Assembly: GCA_027257055.1 (NCBI GenBank)
Contig: JAPVLO010000520.1
Location: forward strand, 1-64,000
DNA: 64,000 bases
Direction: 5' to 3'
From: Cephalopachus bancanus
Lineage: Eukaryota; Chordata; Mammalia; Primates; Tarsiidae
The notes under the pieces are model-generated. The model ran no database searches. It was not told the DNA's origin and saw nothing but the letters and a program-made list of their open reading frames with translations. Positions 1 to 11,531 of this stretch are shown here, in pieces. Position 1 is the stretch's first letter, and every line of letters starts with the position of its first letter. Both the position numbers and the translations under genes were made by a program.

Positions 1-714
1 GGATCTTGACATTCCAGGCACCAGCATCTCAGGACCTTGAGTGGAAGGCTGGAGGCTGGTCATGGTTGGGTGATAATAATGTATCGATACAGATGCCTCC
101 CAGTGGTGGGCTGGAGGTTGTCATGGACAGTTATTAACATATTGATACAAATGCCTGGAAGAAAGATTGTTAGGAGGACTGGACATGTTGAAGGGGATTT
201 GAATAATTGCTGATTTCTAAGACCTGACCCAGGGAAACCAGTTCTGGCAACCAGTTTCAGAAAAGGTAATTTTTCTTATTATTGATTATAAAGTAAGAGG
301 GACGTGGAAGCCGTGCAAGCTGCTTAGCAAAGCGTGCAATGGTAAAACTTAAGCAAAATGGCTATACTAGGGCAAAATGGCTGTGCTGAAGCTAAGTCTA
401 TTCTAACTTTCCTGGGGTCCCTCCATTCACCCCATGAATGTGAGCTGGGTGGAGAATTTAGATTAGACAACCTCTAACAAAACTGCATTTCGGTATAATG
501 CTGCACTTCCCATTGTGCAGTGTATGTGTTCCCGGGTGTCAACCAAATCTTCCTACACAGAATCTATCAATTACAAAAAGTTATTTAAGAATACCCTCCG
601 TCTCCGATACAGTCAGTGTACCCTTAAAGGGAAAACAAAATTTTTTTTTGAGTGAATCATAATTTTGTTGCTACAGGTTCTTAATGTACTTCCCGAACCC
701 CTTATCAAGCTGGG
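1..714. other. Unassigned non-coding sequence
   Basis: I recognise no gene or repeat family here. Positions 1-450 have the feel of an old LTR or intergenic sequence, with a repeated 'gatacagatgcct'-like phrase near 85 and 145. I cannot name a family. Confidence 0.3.
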
Positions 715-868
715 TGATCTAGAAATTTTCCCCAATGAAGACAAGAATAACAGTACCTACCTCACAGGCCTGCTGTGAAGTTTAAAGGGGATGATCTGTA
801 CAAAAATGTTTAGCATAGTGCCTGTATATCCTAAGTAGCTCATTAAATGTTAGCTACTATTATTACAA
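715..868 (+). repeat. MIR SINE fragment
   Basis: The sequence reads through the MIR phrases 'cctacctcacagg', 'ctgtgaag.ttaa' and 'agcatagtgcctg', followed by 'ctcattaaatgttagcta'. This is the 3' half of an ancient tRNA-derived SINE in plus orientation. Confidence 0.7.
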
Positions 869-2400
869 TTTAGGGAAGGAGCTTGACCAGATCATTGGAA
901 AGCTATATCCCCACTTCTGGGAGGGTATCCCCTTTTCTGTAGAGAACAACCCAAATAGAGATGTCTTAGATTCTAAGTACAAAGAGCATAGAGAATCTAG
1001 GGTAATTACAACTATTGCTTCCCTTATCTGTGGCTTTGAGAATCCTAAATTTGCCAAAGAGGTTTTACTAATCTGTATCTCAGTGTGACATCCCAGGGAC
1101 CAAGATAAGGAGTTTCTTGAGACTGAAGGGCAAATTTTCTTAAAGGCCTGTGGTTGCCTTGAGGTTTCTTTTCTTTAGTTGGCCTCTCTCTGGGACTTTT
1201 AGAATGTAGCTCCTGTTAGAGGCACTTCTAGCATATGAATGAACCTGGGCCATCATTCAACAATCTCCACATGACTCTGTGTATTTCTCTTTCAAGAAAG
1301 ACCTGGGCTATCTGACTAGAGAATTCACTATGAATAGATAGAGTGGTCCCTCTGCTCTGAACGGTTTGCAATTCCTACACTTCTGTCCCCACTCTTTATT
1401 CACTTGTGTATACCTGCCAGTAGTACCCTGTCAGCAGGGATGCTAAGCAGTCTATGGTCAGTAGGACATGGCATACATATAGTGAACACATGGCAAAAGT
1501 TAAGAAAGAACACTGATAATTCAAAGTAGCATGGAAACCAATAGTTGCTAATTTAGCTGTAAATTCCCCAGAGATTCGAGTGTTGAGTGCTTGGGCCATA
1601 CTAGTTGTACTTTGAATATCACTCTTCCCTCCCAGTATCCTCTTCAAATCACTTGTCAAGACAGTTGTTACTAGCAAGACATAATAATCAAGTACACTGA
1701 ATGCATCACTCTTCTCAGGAGAATCCTGCCAACTAGTATTCTTAACCATAAGATGCTGTTGGCCATGGCTAGGATAGGGATCAAGCCTAGACTCACTGAT
1801 TTGTTATTCAACCCTGTAAACCCTTTATTGGAAGTCCAAAACTTTCTGATGGCAAGGGGTGTAGAGAATGAGAGCTGTCATTCAACTTTCCAGGATTGGA
1901 AATCATCCCCTCATCCCACTTCATTTCCATAGGTGCACCTAGAAGAACTATAACCATGGCACCCCTGACCTGTGCCTTATTCCTTTAGCTGTAATAATCT
2001 ATCTTCCTACTGCCCTTGCCTTTTCTATCATGTGAAGTTCTGTGGAAAACACAGGTGGTGGTGTTATCCTGGGTTAGAGAGAAAATAGCAGATAGTTTCT
2101 GCTGTGGACACATAAGTAATATCTGCTCAGGGTCATGGGAGTCAGGGGCTTGTACTATCACCCCTGGGCCCAGGAAGTTCCTGGTTCAGGTCCAAGGAGC
2201 CTGGCTGGAGTGGCTCTGCTGTCGAGTGGTGGGCAGAGCAATGTTAACAAAGCACTCAGGCTGTGCTGTACACCGATGACTCAGGAATCCCACGCGATCC
2301 CACGCTCATATTAGTCGCCACTTCCAGGAACTAAAATAGACCTCTGGTTCTAAGAGACAGCAGGCCTTTAGGTCTGCTCAGAAATATTAATCCAATCCTA
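869..2400. other. Unassigned stretch, no gene seen
   Basis: This contains open frames of 117 codons (minus, 1396-1749) and 87 codons (plus, 2016-2279). I recognise no domain in either, and neither has splice-compatible conserved context that I can see. They are most likely chance ORFs in intergenic sequence. Confidence 0.3.
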
Positions 2401-2404
2401 AGAA

Positions 2405-2640
2405 CTGGCATGCTATTTGATACAATGGAATGTTACACAGCCATTAAAGATGGCAATTATGCGTTCTATGTGGGTGTAAGCCAGATTGTGAAATAATGTG
2501 AACTGAAAACTGCAGAATAGGAAGATCAGGTACACATGCTGATCCTAACTATGTAAAGCATACATATGAGAGTACGTCTCTAAAGAATTTAAAAGAATGA
2601 AGAGGGCCACAGTTCTTTTAGATTCCACACTCCTTTCCCC
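2405..2640 (+). repeat. Old LINE-1 (L1M-like) fragment
   Basis: 'aatggaatgttacacagccattaa' followed by text of the type 'gatcctaactatgtaaag' resembles the 3' UTR of old L1M elements. It is divergent and its boundaries are unsure. Confidence 0.45.
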
Positions 2641-2794
2641 AACACATTTTTAATAATCCTTTTAAAAAAGAAAATTGTCATGCTGATCACACTAGGTTAC
2701 AAAAATACCGACCTTTTAGCTGACACAGGAGTTGACTCCACAGATAATTTGATTCAGGGACTAGAGAAAAACTGAATGCTAAGGTGGCTGATGC

Positions 2795-3268
2795 CCTGTC
2801 ACTTGGCAGCAATATGGATGGAACTGGAGGTCATTATGGTAAGTGAAATAAGCTAGGGACAGAAAGACAAATATTGTATGTTCTCACTCATATGTGGGAG
2901 CTAAAAAAAGAACTCATGGAGATAGAGTATAAAATTATGGTTACCAGAGACTGAAAAGGATATAATGGGTTGGGGGAGGACAAAGAGATTTTTTTTTTAC
3001 TATTAAGGTTACAAAAATACACTTAAATAGAAGGAATTAGATCTAGTGTTCAGTAATACAACAGGGTGACTATGGTTAACAATAATTTATTGTATAGTTC
3101 AAAACAGCTAGAAGAGAAGATTTAGAATATTCTCAGCATAAAGATAAATGTTTGAAGTGACAAATATCCCACCCCAATTTAATCATTACACTTTGTATGC
3201 TTGTATCAAATTGTCATATGTGCCCCTCCCCTCCAAAATATATACAACTATTATGTATCCAAAATAAG
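2795..3268 (+). repeat. L1 3' end
   Basis: This is typical L1 3' sequence: 'gcaatatggatggaactgg', 'gtaagtgaaataagc', 'tgttctcactcatatgtgg', then 'aatttattgtat' and 'acaactattatgtatcc'. It is the end of ORF2 plus the 3' UTR in plus orientation, truncated at its 5' end. Confidence 0.85.
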
Positions 3269-3877
3269 GTCTGGATTGTTCCTCTTCCTTCTCCCCTGAT
3301 TTATGTTCAGGGCACTTACTCAAACACAATTACCATTTCAGATTTAACACTATAATGAGAAATTCCTTCCAAACTCCAAGCCAACCAAACAACTCTGAGA
3401 TGGGAGTTTAAGAAAACTTATATTTGGACCTCTTTGAAGTTGGGCTGCTATGTTTTGAACTAGACTAGCTTATACTGAAAGAAAAATACTGTTTTTGGTA
3501 GGATGCTAGAAGATTTTTTTTAAAATAAAAGAATTGCTACTCTTGTCACCTTGTCATGGGTAGTAAGTACTTAGAGTTAGTCAAACATCTAACACGTATC
3601 TGAGTATTTGGATGAGTAAAATTATTCCCTGGAGCTCTGGCCTCAACACCTGCCTAGACCTGATTTTTCTAGAATTAGCTGTCAATCAGTATGTTTAGTT
3701 CTTAAAAGATTATAGGTTTATTTTCTTTTAACTTGCACTTTGAAATAAGTTTAGATTTACTGAAGAGTTGTAAATATAGTACAGAGAGTTCATGTACACC
3801 CTTCATCCCACTACCCCTAATGGTAATGTCTAACCTACTTCTGATACATTGATCAAAACTATCACATTAACAGTACA
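3269..3877. other. Unassigned non-coding sequence
   Basis: No gene is visible. Text around 3720-3870 ('ataagtttagatttac', 'gtacagagagttcatgtacac', 'ctgatacattgatcaaaac') is widespread intergenic repeat text, possibly an old L1 or MER segment. Confidence 0.3.
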
Positions 3878-4169
3878 GGCCGGGCTTGGTGGCTCAGCCT
3901 TTAATTCCAGCACTTTGGGAGGCCGAGGCGAGTGGATTGCCTGAACCCGCGAGTTTGAGACCAGCCTGGGCAACTTGGTGAAACCTCATCTCTACAATAA
4001 ATCAAAAAATTAGCCTGGCATGGTAGCATGCACCTGTGTTTCCAGATACTTGGAAGGCTGAGGTGGAAGGACCACTAGAGCCCAGCAGGTCAACACTGGG
4101 GTGGCCATGAGTATGCCACTGCACTCCAGCCTGGGCGACATAGACTCCAACTCAAAATAAAAATAAAAC
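3878..4169 (+). repeat. Alu, divergent lineage (older form)
   Basis: It starts 'ggccgggcttggtggctcag' and carries the lineage linker 'caataaatcaaaaa'. The right arm reads 'ggggtggccatgagtatgcc' and the tail begins 'gactccaactcaaa'. This is the older form, before the GGGAGCGGCCAC change. Confidence 0.9.
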
Positions 4170-4879
4170 ATTAGTACAATACCAGTTACTACACAATAGA
4201 CTTTATCTAGACTCCACCAGTTTTTTCACTAATGTCCTTTGTTTGGTTCAGGATCTAATCCAGAATCCCACACAGCATTCGTAGTATGTTTAGTTTAATT
4301 TTTTGCTTTGTTTTAAGAAAAAATGCCCTAGAAAAAAGTTTCCTCTTAGGAGATTGAAAGGGCAAGTTAGCAGGTGTTCTAAGCAATTTATGATCTTGAG
4401 CTATTCAACCCAGAAGGGAACTCCATCACTTCTGTACCAAAGTCCTTAATCCATGACACCTTGTCACAGTTATTTTCAGAAAACATATCTTGCATTAGCA
4501 CTTCTCACAGTAGTACAAAGTGATTTGACAAGTGGGTTATTTTTAAAAAGCAACCAATATTATGAAGGTGACAAAATGAGAGGGATGGCCATCCTTGACT
4601 GTTTTCTATGCTTCATTTTTAAAAAACTGTATTTAATCTTTTTAGTAGCAGCTGTAATATTTGACTAAAACATAAATGCTGAGAAACACCTACACCAACA
4701 GGGAGGGGACTCTTTCCAACATGTGTTTGGTTGTTTGCCTAAAATTATGTATTATAACTTACAGAAAACAAATCGATTAGGTTATTTTTGGTAGTTAACC
4801 TCAAGAATGGGAAGGGAAAGCAGGTAATGACATCCATTTATTCATTCAACAAATAATCAGACTATTAAGGACGACCCTC

Positions 4880-5147
4880 GGCTGGGCACAGTGGCTCACA
4901 CCTGTAAACTTTGAGAGACTGAGGCAGAAGGATTGCTTGAGGCCAGAAGTTTGAGACTTCATCTCTACCAAAAAAAAAAAAAATTAGCTGGGTATGGTGG
5001 TGTGTGCCTGTCATTCCAGCTACTTGGGAGGCTGAGGTAGGAGGATGGCTTGAATCCAGGAGTTCAAGGCTGCAGTGAACTGTGATGGTGCTACTGCAAT
5101 CCAGCCTGGGTGACAGAGTGAGACCCTTGCTCAAAAAAATAAAAAAA
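4880..5147 (+). repeat. AluJ-like dimer
   Basis: It starts 'ggctgggcacagtggctcac', has an internal A-rich linker and the right arm 'ctgcagtgaactgtgatggt', and ends 'ctcaaaaaaataaaa'. It has ordinary ancient Alu dimer features without the lineage-specific changes. Confidence 0.9.
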
Positions 5148-5159
5148 AGAATGACTCAT

Positions 5160-5420
5160 TTCGTACATGTTAACTCTGTGCCAGGCAATTAGCCAAGTGC
5201 TTTACATATATATATTGTTTTGCTAAATAGGCCACAACAATCTCATAAAGTAAGCACTACTCTTATTTTACAGGGAGAAGGGTTGGAGAGGTTAAATAAT
5301 TTGCCAAAGGTCACACAGCATGTAAGTGATGGAGCCAGAATTTAAAACCTGGTCAGCCTGATTCCAAAGCTGCTCCGCTTGGCCAGTATGCTATATTGCC
5401 TTCCTGAGCACCCCTCACAT
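5160..5420 (-). repeat. MIR SINE, antisense
   Basis: The MIR complement is seen in order: 'tgtgccaggcaattagcc', 'tctcataaagtaagcac', 'ttatttta.cagggagaa', 'ggtcacacagcatgtaag' and 'gagccagaatttaaa'. Confidence 0.8.
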
Positions 5421-6127
5421 TTCAGACACTGTGCTAGGTGTTGGAAATACAACAGTAACCAAGATATAGCCCTTGTCCTCTCAAACCTTTCAGTCTAGTT
5501 GAAAGAGACTGACTATTAAACAGCTAAGTATAATGTAGCCCTCTCTTCAATTTTCTTTGGCTTGGTAACATGTAAGGTAATCCGTGAATGCAATTAGTGG
5601 ATACCAACACCCCAAAGTATTTAAATTCCTTTTTTAATTCCTCAGAGCAAAGGCCTCCCCCTCCATGTACCCTGAGGATCTCTAACAGTTATGAATGAAC
5701 TTGAGGATATTTACCTGTTCCTCTATTGTGTGGTTCTGAGCCAGATGTGAGCATCATCACCCCACTTAGTCTCCTTTGAGGAGAAACGAGAAGTATAATG
5801 TGGAAATATACACGTTAATGAAATATAATCAGCTAATGGAAACATTTTAAAGTCTTGGACATAAGTTATATTCCATTTCAACTGTCCTTTTGTGCTTACA
5901 TTAACTAGTGAGCACTAAAGTAGCTTCAATTTGTTCATGGCTGCACTCTATGGTCATACCATTTTAAAGTATATTCCTTAGAAAAATGACAATGATGACC
6001 CTGTAAGTTATAAATTTGCAATGTGATTTTGAAGGTAAAGGGATGGAAAATTTAAATCTCAACAAACAACAATCATTCTCTCCTCTTTTCCAGCCTCCAA
6101 ACAATCAAGTGGCGTTATCAAATACTC
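5421..6127. other. Unassigned sequence, no gene seen
   Basis: A degenerate MIR/L2-like phrase ('ctgtgctaggtgttggaaatac') lies near 5428. No coding or RNA gene signal was found in the rest. Confidence 0.3.
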
Positions 6128-6300
6128 TAATACTGTGGTTCTCAAGAATGGCTGCACATGGAATCAATGGGAAAATTTCAATATTACCATCACCTGTGTC
6201 CCACTCCCAGAGATTGTGATGACTTAGTGCACCCTGGGCTTTGGAGTTTGTAAAGATCCTTGAAGGATTTTAATGTACAAACAAGCTTGGGAACCATAGC
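6128..6300 (+). mobile_element. hAT/MER5-type MITE (degenerate)
   Basis: It begins 'ctgtggttctcaag' and ends 'ttgggaaccatag', the imperfect inverted termini of the 'GGTTCTCAA...TTGAGAACC' hAT-Charlie MITEs. The interior carries 'atggaatca' in place of 'agaatca'. Confidence 0.5.
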
Positions 6301-6870
6301 CTTAATCACAACACTGACTGCACATTAGAATCACCTTGGGGATCTTTTAAAAATCCAAAGATGCTTAGGCCACCCCCAGACCAATTAAATCAGAGTATCT
6401 GGGGTTAAGGTATAAGCCTCAGGAACTAGGAGGTTTTTAAATTTAATTTATTTTATTTTTAACCAAATCTGCCTTGGGTTTAGAAGGAGGTTTTTCTTTG
6501 TTTTGTTTTTGAGTTGGAGTCCCACTCTGTCACCCAGACTAGAGTGCAGTGGCATGCTCCCGGTCTCCACAGTCTTGACCTGCTGGGCTCCAGCAATCCT
6601 TCCACCTCAGCCTTCCAAGTAGCTGGAACTACAGGCGTACACTACCACGCCTGGCTAATTTTTGATTTATTGTAGAGACAGGTCTCACCAAGTTGCCCAG
6701 GTGGGTCTTGAACCCGCAGGTTCAGGCAATCCACTCACCTCAGCCTCCCAAAGTGCTAGGATTACAGGCTGAGCCACCAAGCCAAGCCAGAAGGAGGTTT
6801 TTAAAAGTTCCCCCAGGTGATTCCAGTGTGTAGCCAAGATTGGAAACCACAGCAGTAGGTGAAACACCAA
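6301..6870 (+). mobile_element. hAT/MER5-type MITE split by an Alu
   Basis: 'cattagaatcaccttgggga', then 'cagagtatctggggtt'; after the Alu at 6496-6788 it resumes with 'cccaggtgattccagtgtg'. This is the interior of the same hAT-Charlie MITE family as its neighbours, disrupted by a younger SINE. Confidence 0.6.
6496..6788 (-). repeat. Alu, divergent lineage, with TSD
   Basis: The antisense copy starts with T-rich sequence and 'gagttggagtcccactctg' and ends 'gagccaccaagccaagcc'. It is flanked by the perfect 14-bp duplication 'agaaggaggttttt' (6482-6495 and 6789-6802), so both ends are exact and it was inserted by L1-type target priming. Confidence 0.95.
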
Positions 6871-7329
6871 AACCAAAAGAGCAATGACAAACTCTGCACT
6901 CCTTTGTGAGGAGTAGACTCCTAAGATGAGCCTAATGAGAAGCTAGTTCTAGAAGACAGCTAGGAAGCAAGTTAAGAACAAACCCTTAACATAAATGTTT
7001 TGCGTTTATATTAAAATGAGTTCACTATTCTCTCGAATGAATAAGGGATAATTTTATGGCTTGGTTAGGATTACTAGCAACTAATTATATCTAAGCCTCA
7101 CTTTCCATCACATCCACCAAAATAATTGTAGAAGGAGCGGAAAAGGACATGCTTTAAAAGGATGAGAACCTTTGCAAAAAACTGCAAACAAGTACTCCGA
7201 GTGCCTGGCTAGGTCTAGACAAAGAGGAAGCAGAAAAGCAAGTTATTTGACCTATGTATTATACAACGATTGTAGTTAGGTTTTATCTGCAATTGTTGTG
7301 CACTGTTACTCATTATGCCTAACACTGGA

Positions 7330-7660
7330 CTTGGAGACAAAAAACCTAGACAGTGAATTTCATCCTTGGCTACACATTAGGGTCATCTGGAGAGTTTTTA
7401 AAATCACCTATCAGGTACAATATGCATAGGTGGGAGTGGTGGGTACACTAAAGACCCAGAATTCTTCACCACTATACAATGCAGCCATGTAACCAAACCT
7501 ATTTGTACCCCCTAAAGCTATTGAAATAAAGAAAAAATTTGTAAATGCCAGGGCCACACCCAAAACAAATTAAATTAGAATCTCTGAGGGGATGATGCCC
7601 AGGAACCTGTTGTAAAAGATCCCCAGGTGATTCTAATGTGCAACAAAGGCCAAGAACAGT
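7330..7660 (+). mobile_element. hAT/MER5-type MITE with an L1-tail-like insert
   Basis: 'tacacattagggtcatctgg' and 'gagagtttttaaaatcac' resume after 7550 as 'gccagggccacacccaa', 'tagaatctctgagggg' and 'ccccaggtgattctaatgtg'. The middle (about 7435-7545) reads 'gtacactaaagacccagaa' and 'attgaaataaagaaaa', an L1 3'-end-like insertion. Confidence 0.55.
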
Positions 7661-7672
7661 TGCTCTAAACCA

Positions 7673-7855
7673 GTGGTTCTCAAACTTGAGTGTGCGTCAG
7701 AATCACCTGCAGGCCATGTTACTACAGACTGCCAGGCCCCATCTTGTGTTTCTCATTCAGTTGAAGTAGAGTCCAAAAGTTTGCATTTCTACCAAGTTCT
7801 GTGGTGAGGCCCAAACTACTGGTTCAGGAACTACAATTTGAAAAGTAAAGCCCCA
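7673..7855 (+). mobile_element. hAT/MER5-type MITE
   Basis: It starts 'ccagtggttctcaaacttg', then 'gtcagaatcacctgcagg', 'gactgccaggccccatc' and 'gtttgcatttctacc'. Its end, 'actactggttcaggaac', is degraded. It is nonautonomous. Confidence 0.75.
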
Positions 7856-7860
7856 TCTAT

Positions 7861-8350
7861 ACCACTGGTTTGCAACTTTGCCTGCACAGTAGAATCACTG
7901 TGGGGAGGGATGGGTGGAGGGGAGGTATTTTCATAAGAATGAGCCCCTCCCTCCCTAAAACAATTAAACTGGAAAGTCTGGGGCTCAAGCATCACTATTT
8001 TTTTTCTTTTTTTTTTGGAGTTGGAGTCTCACTCTGTCGCCCAGACTGGAGTGCAGTGGCCGCTCCCGGCCACCACAGCCTCGGCCTGCTGGGCTCCGGC
8101 GATTCATCTGCCTCGCTCGGCGATTCCAAGTAGCTGTAACTACAGGTGCGCGCTACCACGCTTGCCTGACTTTTGATTTACTGTAGAGATGAGGTCTCGC
8201 CAAGTTGCCCAGGCAGGTCTCGAACCCGCGGGCTCAGGTAATCCACTCATCTCAGCCTCCCAAAGGTGCGGGATTACAGGCTGAGCCACCGAGCCCAGCT
8301 GCATCACTCTTTTAAGATCGCTCTCCAGATGGTACTAATGTGTAATCAAC
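7861..8350 (+). mobile_element. hAT/MER5-type MITE split by an Alu
   Basis: 'ccactggtttgcaactttg', 'cagtagaatcactgtgggg' and 'ctggaaagtctggggctcaa' precede the Alu at 7998-8300. 'tctccagatggtactaatgt' follows it. This is the last of five related copies packed into 2.2 kb. Confidence 0.6.
7998..8300 (-). repeat. Alu, divergent lineage
   Basis: The antisense copy carries the CpG-rich lineage signature 'gtggccgctcccggccacc' and ends 'gagccaccgagcccagct'. Imperfect duplications 'gcatcact' flank it (near 7989 and 8300). Confidence 0.93.
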
Positions 8351-9002
8351 TGCCATAGACCTAGATATTTTACAACTAGATCATTTAGTAAAAAACCCTT
8401 AAATCTCCTGGGAATTTATAGCTATTTTAGTTACCACTGGTACTGCAACTTGGTGTGCACTGTTACTCAATATATCAATTTTCACTGTTCTTTCTTAACC
8501 TTTACTATGCATTAACAATGTGACCAATTTAGGTTGACCATTTGTCCCCATTTGCCTAATATGCTCCCAGTTTTAGCACTGAAAGTCCCATATCCCAAGA
8601 AAATCAGGACAGTTGGTTGCAATAGTAATGTATTACAGCTCACAGACTGGACTACAGTATTATTAGATTTTGCTTCTAACACCTGGCATGCAGATCTTGG
8701 CTTCTAAATGCCACTCTCCATTGAAAGGAACCAGAGCTCATTGGAAATGACTGATTCCATGAATGAGGCAGGGAAAATGTACAGTGAGCCTGAGAATCTT
8801 GTGCCAGAACCTAATAAAGTGATCAAAGGCTCATGGAGGCATGTCTAAATGACACAGCAGCCAGCCTGAAGGGATTTCTTCCTACTGGCCAAGCTGGAGA
8901 AAATTTGAGCATCAAAAAGAAAATGATTGATCTGAACCTAAAACATTAAATTCAAATTAGAAAAACATTGAATCAAGTGATCGTTTTAGACAAAACAAAA
9001 AA
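8351..9002. other. Intergenic sequence with a MER53-like palindromic MITE
   Basis: Positions about 8530-8625 read 'ttgaccatttgtcccc', then 'actgaaagtccca' and 'atcaggacagttggttgc', a palindromic MITE of MER53 type. The name is tentative. Nothing else is recognisable. Confidence 0.45.
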
Positions 9003-9298
9003 AGCTGGGCTCGGTGGCTCAGCCTATAATCCTGCGTCTTTGGGAGGCTGAGGTGAGTGGATTGCCTGAGCCTGCGGTTTCGAGACCTGCCTGGGAAACT
9101 TGGTGAGACCTCATCTCTACAATAAATCAAAAAATTAGCTGGGCGTGGTAGCACGCGCCTGTAGTTCCAGCTACTTGGAAGGCTGAGGCGGAAGGATTGC
9201 CAGAGCCCAGCAGGTCGAGGCTGCAGTGGCCGGGAGTGGCCAGTGCACTGCAGTCTGGGTGACAGAGTGAGACTCCAACTCAAAAAACAAAACAAAAC
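9003..9298 (+). repeat. Alu, divergent lineage
   Basis: It starts 'gctgggctcggtggctcag', has 'cctgcgtctttgggagg' and 'aacttggtgagacctc', the linker 'caataaatcaaaaa', and the tail 'gactccaactcaaaa'. It is intermediate between the older and young forms. Confidence 0.93.
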
Positions 9299-9770
9299 TC
9301 TGCCACCATCCAAGTAACTATCATATTAACATCTTGCTCTAAACGTCGGTATTTAAGGGAAAAGAATTAGACATTTATTCTGCCTTTCTGGAGGAACTCT
9401 AGTTCATACCCTATAGATGAACATTTTCACAGAATGCCAGCTAATAAACAGAGACTAATTGATAGATATAGGAAATCACCATTTTGCAATTCCCAATTAA
9501 ATTATTGAGTCAGAAAATAAATTTTAAAAATTACAAAAATAAGTGAGTCAGGAAACAGTAATAGATAGATGCCAAAATCTTTGGGTGGGGGCTGTTGGAA
9601 AACAGGATAGTCATATGGCACCAAAGTAACACCCCACATATTTCTCATTAATGACAAAGGGAAAGTTAAATGGAGAATTCTAAGGGCCATCAACCTAACC
9701 ATCACCTTCACTAAGAATGGGCAAATGACATGCGCCTCCGATGGATGTGACATGAATACACACCATCACT
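9299..9770. other. Unassigned sequence
   Basis: This AT-rich stretch contains no recognisable gene. The 83-codon minus frame at 9502-9753 has no domain I know. Confidence 0.25.
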
Positions 9771-9784
9771 TAAGGAGTATTCTT

Positions 9785-10071
9785 TTTTTTTTTTTTTTGA
9801 GTTAGAGTCTCACTCTGTTACCCAGACTGGAGTGCAGTGGCCGCTCCCGGTCACCACAGCCTCAACCTGCTGGGCTCCGGCGATCCTTCCGCCTCAGCCT
9901 TCCAAGTAGCCGGAATTATAGGCATGCGCTACCATGCCCAGCTGATTTTTTGATTTATTGTAGAGATGAGGTCTCGCTGCCCAGGCGGGTCTCGAACCCA
10001 CGGGCTCAGGCAATCCACTCACCTCAGCCTCCCAAAGGCGCGGGATTACAGGCTGAGCCACCAAGCCCGGC
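9785..10071 (-). repeat. Alu, young divergent subfamily, with TSD
   Basis: The antisense copy has the 5-nt deletion form 'gaggtctcgctgcccagg' and 'aaaggcgcgggattacagg'. A perfect 14-bp duplication 'taaggagtattctt' lies at 9771-9784 and 10072-10085. Confidence 0.96.
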
Positions 10072-10149
10072 TAAGGAGTATTCTTGTCATAAATGTTTTC
10101 ATCTGAATCTAATTAACTTTGAGAAATTCAGGAGCCAGAGGAATTAAAC

Positions 10150-10262
10150 ACCACCATGATGAAACAAGCCATCCTGGTCTGCCAGGACCAAGGGGCTTCC
10201 CAGGATGTAGGATCAGTGCTCAAACCAAGAGAGTCCTGGGCAAACCAGGACAGTTGGTCACC
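10150..10262 (+). mobile_element. MER53-like palindromic MITE
   Basis: 'agccatcctggtctgcc' at one end and 'aaccaggacagttggtcacc' at the other form imperfect inverted termini, with 'agtgctcaaaccaagag' inside. It resembles the fragment at 8530-8625. The family name is uncertain. Confidence 0.45.
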
Positions 10263-10659
10263 TACAAACAGAAAAATCCATAATATGGGGTGCAACAGGT
10301 CTCCAAAAGTCAGTGCCATGAAAAAAAAAGTGGGGATACTGTTCTAGATTAAAAGAGACTAAAGAGACAGAACCACCAAATGTAATGTGTGAATTGGCAA
10401 TAAAAGACATTTTGGGGACAGTTGAAGTAGTTGAATATAGAGCAGTGTTACCCTGCCAGTTCACAGTTATAAATGAAGCATGTAATTAACACACTTTAAT
10501 TCAGCTGCCATGTTTTTGTAACAAGACTTTCTTGATGAAGGATGTGGTACTCTGATAAAAACTCTGGTGAAAGTTCCTTGTCTCCCTGTGAACCAGCAGG
10601 TAATCTACAGACCACACTCCAGAGAGCACTGGACTATGAATTAAATATCAGTGAAGACT
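10263..10659. other. Unassigned sequence
   Basis: No gene or clear repeat is visible. Confidence 0.25.
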
Positions 10660-10928
10660 GGCAAGGTACTGTTAATTTTCTTATCTGAGCTTACAGTATT
10701 ATGGGTATGTAGAAAACTGTCCTTAGGCTTAGAAGATGTATGCTGAGATACTTAAAGAAGTGTCAAGATATCTACAACTTTTAAATGGTTTATCAAAAAA
10801 CATACACTCATAGATAAGGCAAATATGGCAAGATGTTCACATTTATTGAATCTTGGTGGTAGATATACTGGTGTTCATTATACTATTCTTTCAACTTATA
10901 TGTCTGAAAATTTTAATAATAAATGATG
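10660..10928 (+). repeat. Old L1M-like 3' end
   Basis: The text 'cttggtggtagatatactgg', 'tgttcattatactattctttcaac' and 'gaaaattttaataataaa' is typical of old L1M 3' UTRs and ends in an A-rich stretch. Confidence 0.5.
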
Positions 10929-10940
10929 GAAGCACGATCC

Positions 10941-11229
10941 TTTTTTTTCTTTCCTGAGTTGGAGTCTCTATTGCCTAGGCTGGAGTGCAGTGGCACACTC
11001 ACGGCCACCCCAGCGTCAATCTGCTGGGTGCTGGTGATCCTTCTGTCTCAGTCTTCCAAGTAGCCAGAACTACAGGCATGAACTACCACACCTGGCTAAT
11101 TTTTATTTATTGTAAATACGAGGTCTCGCCAAGCTGCCTGGGCTGGCCTTGAATCCACGGGTTCAGGCAATCTACTTGCCTCAGCCTCCCAAAGTGCTGG
11201 GATTACAGGTTGAGCCACCGAGCCCGGCC
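10941..11229 (-). repeat. Alu, divergent lineage
   Basis: Antisense; starts 'ttttttttctttcctgag' and ends 'gagccaccgagcccggcc'. The flanks 'gaagcacgatcc' and 'gaaagcatgattc' are an imperfect target-site duplication. The older linker and 'tcgccaagctgcctgg' are present. Confidence 0.92.
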
Positions 11230-11531
11230 TGAAAGCATGATTCTAAAATCATCTTACTTCTAGTATACACAGGCATATCTCATTCTAATGCATTTCCATT
11301 TATTATGACAACTCTGAATCAAGAAAGTCTTGGCTCCATTTTTCCTACAGCATATGCTCACTGCCTGTCTATGTCACATTTTAGTAATTCTCACAATAGT
11401 TCAAACTTTTTCATTACTGTTATATCTGTTATGGTGTTCTGTGATCGGTGACCTTTGACATTACTATTGTAGTTGCTTTGGGGCACCATAAACTGTGCCA
11501 ATCTAAGATGGCAATAAAAATTGTGTGTTCT

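Noticed and set aside
1396..1749. 117-codon frame on minus strand as a possible gene
   Set aside because: No domain, no splice-compatible neighbours and no recognisable homologue. Kept only as unassigned sequence.
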